DNA of 64,000 nucleotides from Ectobius pallidus (taxonomy: Eukaryota; Arthropoda; Insecta; Blattodea; Ectobiidae), in contig CAXKWD010000007.1 in NCBI GenBank assembly GCA_964059195.1, positions 155,915,269 to 155,979,268 on the forward strand, given 5' to 3'. Below are positions 56,661 to 64,000 of the stretch, one piece after another. The notes under the pieces were generated by a model, which worked only from the letters and a program-made list of their open reading frames with translations, made no database searches and was not told the DNA's origin. Every line of letters starts with the position of its first letter. The stretch's first letter is position 1. The position numbers and the translations under genes were made by a program.

Positions 56661-57794
56661 AAAAAATCAAAGAAATAATTAAAATTCAAACAGAGGTAAT
56701 TATTGTGCAGGTTATTCACTATATATTAAATAACATTAAATTTTGTAATGCTTAATTTAGACAATTCTTGGTGACACTTAATAATGATTAGGTCAAGGTA
56801 TTTGATCTCTTGCATTTTTTTCACATGAAGGTTAAAAGACAACTCGAATATGTATAAATGTGTATCATGAAATAATTGATTAAATAAGTGTAATTTGTTC
56901 TCTTTTTTTTCATTTTCCGTTATTTTCTAGAGATAGGTCATTTTTTTTGGCAATTTTTAGGTCATTTTTGGCATTTTAGGTCATGTTTCAGTGGGGGTTA
57001 GAGAGGAGCTTTTCCATGTACAAATCATTACTATCAGACGACAGGCAATCGTTTTTATTTGAGAATCTCCGCCAACTGTTCATAGTTCATTTTAATTCAC
57101 GTGTATTGTAAACACCACATCAGTTTGTCTTGTAGCAATAAAGAAGTTTTTTTTTTCCTTTCTTTTTAAAGGGCACATCTTTGCTAGGGGCAATTTGATG
57201 GGTATGCCAGTTCAGAAATAATTTATTTTTCGCTAAGAATGTCCAAGTAGGCCTAGTATAAATTTATTCTTTAATAACAAAATAAGTGTGTTTTATATTG
57301 TAAATTCTTATATAACACACTATCATCCATTAAATTGCTTTCAGCAATTCATTACTTGAAAAACTAATTTTAAGTAATAAAGGTAAATTTATTAGTCATT
57401 TTTAAAAGTTTTTTTGTAATTTTTTCACTTTTTTAGGTCATAAATGAATTTTTTCAATATTTTATGGCCATTAAATGCCTTGTCCTAGAAATGAAATTTT
57501 ACAATTGAATATTTAACAGGAATGAATATATTGCGTGAAAAACTAGGTCAGATGGCGCATTTGCTAAAGTGCCTCATTCCTTAAATGTGCATTTCCCTTC
57601 CACCCAATTTATCATTGCATTGTTTCCTGGGCTGGGATACTTATTAAAAAGCAGATAAGATACGGAGATAATGTCAAAGTGTACCGACAGGTAGGCATAG
57701 CAACAGGATAGGATATTAATGAAGATCGGGGCGAGGTCCCCACGAGTGGGCTGCTTGCAACGCATTCCTCAAGTTGTCTTATTCTCTGTTCCAG
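56661..57794. repeat. hAT interior remnant and AT-rich intron
   Basis: 56793-57203 matches the inside of the hAT element at 41216-42424 (GAAGGTTAAAAGA, ATGAAATAATTGATT, TCAGTGGGGGTTAGAGAGGA, TTTGCTAGGGGCAA) without its inverted ends. 57390-57480 has R5-type units. 57617-57715 is the second copy of the duplicate at 55880-56045. Confidence 0.55.
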
Positions 57795-57830
57795 GACCAG
57801 CGCCGGAGTCTCAGCTGGTGACAACCACAG
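57795..57830 (+). CDS. PDZ-gene micro-exon 3, 36 nt
   Basis: TTATTCTCTGTTCCAG|GA is a strong acceptor with a pyrimidine tract, and CCACAG|GTATGA is a fair donor. With the one base left from exon 2 it completes a Gly codon and reads GPAPESQLVTTT, ending in phase 1 again. Because 36 is a multiple of three and both sides are phase 1, skipping it would keep the frame. The frame, both splice sites and phase agreement support it. At this size chance cannot be excluded without transcript data. Confidence 0.68.
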
Positions 57831-58482
57831 GTATGACGTCACATTATCCTTATCTCCTTATCTTGTGATTCAGACTAACAAGGTCAGTTTTAGTTGTCTC
57901 TCATTAGTTGTCTAAATAAGTAAGGAGGACCTTCTCCAGGGCAGACTCCACGCAAAAGTAAGTAAACATCTTGACTTGTGTGTTTTGCATGAATTACTCT
58001 TTGTCATGAAGGTAGATTCCTTCATCATGTCTGAGTAATGTCACTCGAAAATCTGAAAGGTTCTAGGTTGAGGTAGATTTTTAGAGCAGTAAAAGAGAGT
58101 TCACTTAAAAGGGGCACGTAACGTAAAAAGTTTGATGTGAGATGGTCAACTTTTTTAGTTGTCCAAAAAATGCGTCGGTTTTGCGTCAAGTATTGTGTGT
58201 GTGTGTTTTTTTTTTTTTTTAGGAGAAAATGCTATAGGCTGTTGAAGAAAAATATAATTATCATAATACAGTATTACAAAATACAAACAAATTCAAAATG
58301 ATAATACTAATTATTCAAGTATATTATATTTTCTGTTGTGAACATCATGAGCAAAGGATCAGTGGATATCTAATATCTAATTACATAGAAATCACCTCTA
58401 TTAATAACGAAATCTATGCAGAGATTGATTTTTATTTTCTCGCATTAAAAGATTAGGTTAGAGTATGAATTAACAGATCCAC
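57831..58482. other. Start of intron 3, no gene
   Basis: It starts GTATGA. It contains a short (GT)n and T15 tract at 58193-58220 and otherwise AT-rich sequence. Confidence 0.5.
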
Positions 58483-59190
58483 CGCTATGGCGCATAGAAT
58501 GCATTCGCTCCGGAACCGGGTTCGATTCCTGGTCGGCCCAAGTTACTTGGGTGGACTTTTTTGGCATTTTTCCTCACTTGTGAGAGAAATTTCGCAAAAC
58601 TCAGGCCCTTGGGGTCTCTGATTTCATCTGGCCGTCATGATCATCTTCATCGTCCTATCCGCACTTTGTTCAGCATGAGTGTTGTTTCCGACTGGTGTCT
58701 GCGTTCGTGTTGTCTCGGAGGTGGCCTCGGCATTGGCCTGATCACTCATCCGGGGAGGCTCTCCATGTCCTTGTCTGGTCAAAAAAAGTATGTCTGTGTT
58801 GTGCACCGCCGTCTCGAGAATTACACTGCCTGTCCTATGCTTAATTTTAACATGGAGTTCAGAGTATTGTTAAATTGCCTAATTTCTCCAGTAGAGGCGA
58901 CACAGTTCACACCCAGATAGCATTAAATTCCAGCATATTTCAGTTTCCGAGTTTATACTTCAGAGGGCAACACACAGAGTATACGGTAATGTAAAGGGTA
59001 TTGCAGCTGGGTGTGAAAGGTGCTGCCATCTATAATGTCGCCGCGTACGCAAAATTAGCCGTATAGGACAGGCAGTGTATACACGAGTAATACAGTCTAG
59101 AAGGCAGTGGTGTTGTGATCCATAGTTCATTCCTCTCCCGACAGGTCGCGGGCCGCATAAAGGCCCCTATAAGGAAGAGGTAAAACTACG
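58483..59190 (+). mobile_element. SINE-2 split by a nested insertion
   Basis: Head and body at 58483-58795 (CCACCGCTATGGCGCATAGA ... CATGTCCTTGTCTGGTC) and tail at 59115-59190 (TCCTCTCCCGACAGGTCGCG ...) are adjacent in intact copies. About 320 bases, including a TA-flanked MITE, separate them. Confidence 0.78.
58824..59077. mobile_element. Tc1/mariner-type MITE inside SINE-2
   Basis: A 254-bp unit with ends CACTGCCTGTCCTAT and its mirror ATAGGACAGGCAGTG, flanked by TA (58822-58823 and 59078-59079). Inner mirrored CACACCCAG / CTGGGTGTG. Outside it, CACCGCCGTCTCGAG and CTAGAAGGCAGTGGTG may be the ends of a second, enclosing insertion. Confidence 0.82.
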
Positions 59191-59194
59191 AAAA

Positions 59195-59362
59195 AAAAAA
59201 TGATACAGGATGAAATGGTGAGGATGATTCATGGTATGTATCTTTCCAATTCGGCATTTGCCTTTACAACTGGGAAAACTATGAAAAAAAAAATCCATGT
59301 CAGATTTGCCGGCCACGGGATTTGAACCTGGGACCTACCGAATGCGAGTCCAAGATGTTACT
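59195..59362 (-). mobile_element. SINE-8 head-half, directly after SINE-2
   Basis: GATACAGGATGAAATGGTGA, CATTTGCCTTTACAACTGGG and the reversed head CACGGGATTTGAACCTGG. It ends where the tRNA-like sequence should continue. Confidence 0.7.
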
Positions 59363-59982
59363 GTTGTTACAGAACCGATTTCTTAAAATAAACCGCGGAT
59401 AGAATTTTTATCCCAGTCCGTCCCTAGTGGTATCAACGCTGTCGTCAGAAGAGTTTCGTCATCATTGTTTTTGCGATCGTCATAATCTTCTTGCAACACA
59501 AGTTGCAATGCACTATTACTGTGTTCAAACCCCCAGAAGGCTCGCTGGAAATAGGTACACCGTAACTGATCTTCCTCTACACTGGGTTTGGCTTCTTGCT
59601 ATAACGTGTGGGTGTTTACAAGCGGCCGGAGCTTGTCGAAGGTCAGGAAATTTAGGCATATAACCTCCACGCGAATTCCATCGACTTAAATGGCTGCAGA
59701 TCCTTGACTTGATTTTTGTGTTATCGTTAACAACATTGTTGTCGGTAGGGTGTGATCTATACGCTGCCCTATACAGGCTTCGCTCAGGGCTCCAACAGCT
59801 ATCAGCTTCAGAATCAGGGAATAAATCAGCAGTGTGGAGAGCTGAATGCAAGAACCACACAGCTCCACTATTTTTTTTTTTTAAATACTATGATATGTAG
59901 TATGAGCAATACATTGCATTGCAGGAAGTGTTTATTCAGTTATCTGAGCCACATAAAAGGTCTTAAGGGGGGGGGGGACATA
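59363..59982. other. Unassigned sequence
   Basis: Open frames at 59427-59663 (+) and 59525-59860 (-) overlap on opposite strands. Neither has a recognised domain or convincing splice sites. The GC content is a little above the surroundings. Confidence 0.3.
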
Positions 59983-60023
59983 CAGCTTTCGGTGAAATTC
60001 ATAGGCGAGAAATAGGTGAATTT

Positions 60024-60025
<2 letters not shown>

Positions 60026-60087
<62 letters not shown>
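60026..60087. repeat. T62 homopolymer
   Basis: An uninterrupted run of T. The mirrored position in the right arm (about 61347-61352) has only six bases in its run, so this is an expansion that came after the palindrome formed, or an assembly-sensitive stretch. Confidence 0.9.
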
Positions 60088-60090
<3 letters not shown>

Positions 60091-60157
60091 GCAATGAATT
60101 GCTCTTGCAATCTGACATACTCTTTATTGAGTACTTCTACAATCGCATGCTTTTTTT

Positions 60158-60856
60158 AGGTAGATTTCGAAGAAAAATCTACCTATTGCAATGGATACCA
60201 TGTCATGATTTTCGAAAAATTCTTTCATACGAGTATCTTTACGTTTTATGCTTCCCTAAGTACGAAATCACCGCCCGTTCAAAAAAGAATTGTGATATTT
60301 ATATATATATTTACATCTTTACACGATAGCGGCCGTAATTTTGAAGATATTTGAACCAAATTTTATTATGTTATTTCTACGCCCAATAGTTCGGACAAGT
60401 TCGTTAATGAGCAAAATTGGCCCAAGGGGGTGGTCGGGGGAGGGGGTTGAAATTTTAAAACATTTATATCTCGGCCCCTATGAAGTATAGAGGGAAACTT
60501 TGTTTGAATAAATTAGAGTACTCCCTATGGAGTTCACAGTGACACCAACGATTCGGGGGTTTTGGGGGTACGAGTGGGGGTGGGGGAATGGAAATTCGAA
60601 ATTTGTGAAACCACGTCTTGTGGGGTATCATTGAAAAGCTCTTGATGAGTACTCTACAAATCAATAACTAGTTTCTCGATAGCTCTCATTTAAGGCGAGA
60701 TTTGAATGTTTGAAAAAGTGCTCTTTCCTCTTTTTTGCAATTATTATTGCGGGTTTGTCATGCCAAGGCTAAAGAAGAAGAGTGCTACGCAGCGACAGTA
60801 AATTAAACCATAAGCACTTTGAAATCTACCTCAGCCTGTAGGCTTGCCTGAAGTGA
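60158..60856 (+). mobile_element. R3 element, copy 2
   Basis: It begins with the hairpin AGGTAGATTT...AAATCTACCT (60158-60183) and ends TTTGAAATCTACCTCAGCC and CTGTAGGCTTGCCTGAAG. The inside matches 47491-48044 inverted. Flanking T7 runs on both sides may be a TSD. Confidence 0.72.
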
Positions 60857-61398
60857 TTTTTTTAATTAATCAAACTGTTACAGTTATGGGTAGTTACCGT
60901 TTCAAAATGCTAGCCACAATTCATGCACTAAAATGCTGTTTCCTTGATAACTCTCACAAATATCAATATTTCTGAGTGATTATTTTTCTGTGTATTTGTT
61001 AATATCATATGAACAACACTATCTGCAATCATTCATTTAACATTAATAGTTTATATATTAAAAAGATTGTTTAAAGAAAATACTTATATTGTAGATATTC
61101 CAAGGATTGTAGATTATGTTGTTTGCAAAGAGATAGAAAAAATAATCACTCAGAAATATTGATGTTTGTGGAAGTTACCAAGGAAACAGCATTTTAGTGC
61201 ATGAAATGTGGTTAGCATTTTGTAACGATAATTAGCCTACCCATGACTGTAACAGTTTGATTAATTTTGAAAACAGAATGCAATTGTAAAAGTATTCAAT
61301 AAGAGTATGTCGGATTGCGAGATTGTAGAGCAAATTCATTGCTGAGGAAAAAATAATGAAATTCACCTATTTCTCACCTATGAACTTCACGGAAGGCC

Positions 61399-62112
61399 TG
61401 AGTTTATGGAGACTATACTTTACTAGTAGAAAATTGCTTTGAAAAAACGTTTCAAATTAAAGTTTTTTTTTTCGATCATACTTATTACGTTTGACGTAAC
61501 ATTGTCATGACGGCATCCATTTTAACACAGAATTTCATTACAACACTGTTTGGGATCGCTTAACATCGTACACGGAACTAAAAGCCATGAAAGCAGCAAT
61601 GCAAATTGCACAATAAACTACCTGTATTTAAATAAAACCAATATTCTCTTCGTTTTTATTTATTTCATTTCCTTAGACTACTAATAGGTATATAACGGGA
61701 CAGATTAAACTAAAAGGAAGAAGAGAAAGTTATGAACATTAGGCCTAGTTATTGGTTTTTAAGAAAAGGTTCAACTTCGAAGAGTGAACCCTTATGATTT
61801 GATTTATGTACAGTCGAGGGCGCAATCGTATTTGATGTTTTCAGTATGACTAGTATCATCTGTAATTTATGTTAATGTGGACTGTTGTCAAATATTTTCG
61901 AGTTATGTGCATAGGGCTATGGTTGCATCTGTGTCTGTGTGTATAGCGATGATTAGGTCTATGTGTTACTCATATCATGACTAACGTAACGCTTAAGTGC
62001 AATGTGAAATACCAATAAACCAAGGGGAAATCTCTACCAGAAATTACTAAGGAGTTGGAAATATGAAAACTGTGAGTTCTTACAAGACGAGGATGGGATT
62101 TTTTGCGTTTTA
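61399..62112. other. AT-rich sequence
   Basis: About 700 bases with no gene or repeat that I can name. Confidence 0.4.
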
Positions 62113-62809
62113 CGAGGGCCATTCACAAAGTGAGTTTCCCTAGGGTCGTTTACAGAAACGAAACAAAATTTCATGGAAATATTTATTGCAACAGGTACAG
62201 CAATTGTTCAGCTATTTTTCAACATATTCACCACAGAAATTGAGACATTTATCATATCGTGGGGCCAACTTTTGAACACTTGTGTCGTAGAAGTCTGCCG
62301 CCTGGGATTTGAACCACAGTGTGACAACCATCTCCGCTTCTCTGACAATCTCTGTCATTCTCTGACATTTATTGAGGTGTAGGAAAAGATGGAAATCACT
62401 GGGAGCGAGGTCCGGGCTGTAGGGCAGATGTTGAAACACCTCCTAGCCGAACTTTTGCAGGAGACTTGCAGGGAGGTGTTGAAGTCTCCACCCTGCAGCT
62501 CGGACCGCGCACCCAAAGATTTTCATCTTTTCATACTCCTCAATAAATGACAGTGAATCACAGAATGGTAGAGATTGACAGAGAAACGAAGAAGGTTATC
62601 ACACAGTGGTTCAAATCCCAGGCGGCAGACTTCTACGACACAAGTGTTCAAAAGTTAGTCCCACGGTATGACATATGTCTTAATTCCTGTGACGAATATG
62701 TTGAAAATAGCTGAACAATTGTTATATCTGTTACAATAAATATTTCCAGGAAATTTTGTTTTGTTTCTGTAAACGGCCCCAGGGAAACTTACTTTGTGGA
62801 CGCGCCTCA
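62113..62809. mobile_element. mariner element rebuilt as a foldback
   Basis: Both ends carry the mariner terminal repeat (CACAAAGTGAGTTTCCC left; CACAAAGTAAGTTTCCC reverse complement of right) with TA at 62111-62112 and 62810-62811. Each arm encodes the transposase C-terminus pointing inward to outward. The left arm, on the minus strand, has YSPDLAPSDFHLF, AADFYDTSVQKL, RYDKCLN and GEYVEK. The right arm, on the plus strand and broken, has PKDFHLF and then QTSTTQVFKS-type frames. Two 3' halves are joined head to head at about 62440-62515. The N-terminus and the first catalytic Asp are missing. Confidence 0.85.
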
Positions 62810-63049
62810 TATATGTTGAGGGCGTTTATCCTAGGCCCGAAGTTTGTAAAAGGAGACAAAATAGGATGGAACATTTTAGTCCTATGCCTGCATTACATTA
62901 TTATGTTTTTGGGGAGGAAGGTATGAAAGTGATATTGAATTTATTTTTGATTTCAGCCCCAAAACAGTTGTAACATGAGAGTGAGAAATAAAACATTCCG
63001 CAAAGGCATTACAATTTTATGTTATTGGAATTTCTGTTTCTTATTTCAA
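62810..63049. other. Unassigned sequence
   Basis: No gene is recognised. A short + strand frame from 62975 runs into the R10 block. Confidence 0.35.
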
Positions 63050-63200
63050 CTCCTACCAGGCTTGGTGTGTAGAACCAATGGGGTGCTAAATTCTACATCC
63101 TCTATTAGCCATAAAAAGCTATATCAAGCGTTTTCTGAGGGAGACTGTGATAAGTAGTTCTTCCTCGTTTCAAATTCTACATACCCATATAAGGACCTAG
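63050..63200 (+). repeat. R10 block, second copy
   Basis: CTTGGTGTGTAGAACCAATG, AGCTATATCAAGCGTTTTCT and GTAGTTCTTCCTCGTTTCAA match 50154-50300. The shared translation VCRTNGV...SISHKKLYQAF hints at old coding sequence, probably from a mobile element. Confidence 0.5.
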
Positions 63201-63290
63201 AGTTTGAAAATCGAAACTCCTTCATAAATTAATTTCGAATTACAAAATAAAAAAAAACCCAAGCGACGTCGGGCCTTTTAAGCTAGTGCA

Positions 63291-63548
63291 TTATAAACGA
63301 ATTTCCTGAATATTAATTTCACCTTTGATATTACCTATTTTGGTTTTGTGCACGGGAAGTAATGTGATTTCTGTTCGCACATCCTCGTATTTCATCAGCT
63401 TCTCTACTTCCTTCTTAGTAACGCATCTGACAGATGGTATTTCTACTTTAATTTGTGAGACAGCTTCTATATCTGTTAGTAAGCATAAAGTCTCGCTTGT
63501 TATTTTGAACAGTTCTTCTATGTGACTTGTTGATTCACAGAACAGTTA
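63291..63548 (-). pseudogene. Unidentified minus-strand open frame
   Basis: About 85 codons stay open and read like protein: HIEELFKITSETLCLLTD, IEAVSQIKVEIPSVRCV, then KEVEKLMKYEDVRTEITLL. There is no start Met at its beginning; a stop lies just upstream. It precedes neither a clear splice site nor a known domain. It is most likely a fragment of mobile-element protein related to the LINE next to it. Confidence 0.35.
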
Positions 63549-63613
63549 TTTCATTATCCAGATTTAGACATAGCGACCTTCAGAATGCCTTCTTAGTAGC
63601 TTTTTTTAGCTTG

Positions 63614-63616
<3 letters not shown>

Positions 63617-63656
<40 letters not shown>
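63617..63656. repeat. (ATT)n microsatellite, likely LINE-C tail
   Basis: A run of about 13 units, directly 3' of the LINE-C stop codon in that element's orientation (as (AAT)n). Confidence 0.85.
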
Positions 63657-63686
63657 GTTGTTATTGTTATTATTTTTTCCTTTCGA

Positions 63687-64000
63687 TTAGGCCAGCTCAG
63701 GACCACGTGAAACAGTTGTCTTCTTCTTGTCTTCCCAAAACTTCTTCATTCTTTCGCGATGTTGCTGTTTCCGTTCTTCCGTCCATTTACTTCCCGTTTT
63801 CTTCTTGGGTTTCTCTGGGAATTCGCCATCAAATATTACTTTCCTAAACTTTTCTCTGTTTGCAATATCCTCCTTTTTTATATTGAGTAATTTTAAATCT
63901 TCTTCAACTTCCTTGAAAAATGCTGGTTTAGTTTTTTTTTACTTACATAGTGATCAAATATTTGTTTGGTAAGTCTGTCTCTTTCCATTCTGAAAATATG
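63687..64000 (-). pseudogene. LINE-C: C-terminus of a non-LTR retrotransposon protein
   Basis: Minus-strand reading from the window edge gives RMERDRLTKQIFDHYVSKKK. After a frameshift at an A9 run (about 63931-63939) it continues EVEEDLKLLNIKKEDI, then NREKFRKVIFDGEFPEKP, TGSKWTEERKQQHRERMKKF and a stop at 63687-63689. This layout of RLTKQIF..., NREKFR... and KWTEERK is familiar from C-termini of insect endonuclease/reverse-transcriptase LINEs. The catalytic part lies outside the window. Confidence 0.72.

Larger units (their letters stand above)
13862..57794 (+). other. Intron 2 of the PDZ gene, 44 kb
   Basis: The inferred intron is 43,933 bases, from GTAAGTG at 13862 to TTCTCTGTTCCAG ending at 57794. 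Both flanks are phase 1 and the joined codon reads Gly. The span is almost entirely mobile elements and simple repeats. One or more unrecognised exons, alternative promoters or nested genes could be present (see 33951-34054 and 39190-39722). Confidence 0.7.
59983..61398. mobile_element. Large palindrome with R3 and a poly-T expansion in its left arm
   Basis: The outer left TCGGTGAAATTCATAGGCGA mirrors the right end near 61370-61392. CAGCAATGAATTGCTC, ATACTCTTTATTGAGTACTT, AATCAAACTGTTACAGT and AATCACTCAGAAATATTGAT all have mirrored partners. Without the 700-bp R3 insert (60158-60856) and the T62 run, the original element would be about 660 bp with arms of about 260 bases. No transposase is encoded. 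Confidence 0.8.

Noticed and set aside
59427..59860. Overlapping genes on opposite strands (78 and 111 codons)
   Set aside because: Neither shows a domain, a good start context or splice sites, and the two cannot both be coding without support.
1..64000. LTR retrotransposon or endogenous viral sequence
   Set aside because: I saw no paired long terminal repeats, no primer-binding site and no gag/protease/integrase or viral motifs; the only reverse-transcriptase motifs are LINE type.

Overview
The window reads as nuclear DNA of an insect with a large, repeat-rich genome. It holds one spliced host gene with very long introns, tRNA-derived SINEs, LINE tails, hAT, mariner-type and Helitron elements, foldback elements and many microsatellites. 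A hemimetabolous insect such as a cockroach or relative is my best guess from the style of the repeats. That is inference, because no marker gene is present. There are no bacterial operons, rRNA genes or CRISPR arrays, and no tRNA gene I would call functional.

The only confident host gene lies on the + strand. A 3.4-kb exon (7119-10566) encodes an N-terminal PDZ domain, proline-rich SH3-type ligands and a long Lys/Glu/Asn/Ser-rich disordered tail. A 3.2-kb intron leads to an 83-nt exon (13779-13861). A 44-kb intron then leads to a 36-nt micro-exon (57795-57830), and the gene continues beyond the window. All three exons have good splice sites and join in one reading frame. The product looks like a cytoplasmic scaffold or adaptor; I could not name the family.

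Everything else is upstream or intronic repeat. 1-7118: G-rich hAT-type MITE, SINE-1 copies with target-site duplications (TSDs), two Helitrons, a mariner fragment. 10567-13778: a 713-bp foldback element, a 260-bp MITE and a broken DDE transposase. 13862-57794: LINE fragments A and B, SINE families 2-8, hAT elements, large palindromes and repeat families R1-R13 (my labels). 57831-64000: split SINE-2 with a nested MITE, a nested palindrome, a mariner foldback and a LINE 3' end.

Family labels are local to this report. R1 is a roughly 530-bp repeat with ends like AAGTGCCAGAATG. R2 carries AGGTACCTTCTGAAGA and an inverted-repeat tail. R3 has ends like AGGTAGATTTCGAAG. SINE-1 to SINE-8 are distinct tRNA-headed families. 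All alignments were made by eye, so repeat boundaries without a stated TSD are good only to about 10-30 bases. I found no convincing undescribed biological system. The most interesting items are the host gene structure, a composite Helitron seen twice, several nested insertions with datable order, a mariner element rebuilt as a foldback, and a GC-rich, exon-like antisense island inside the large intron.
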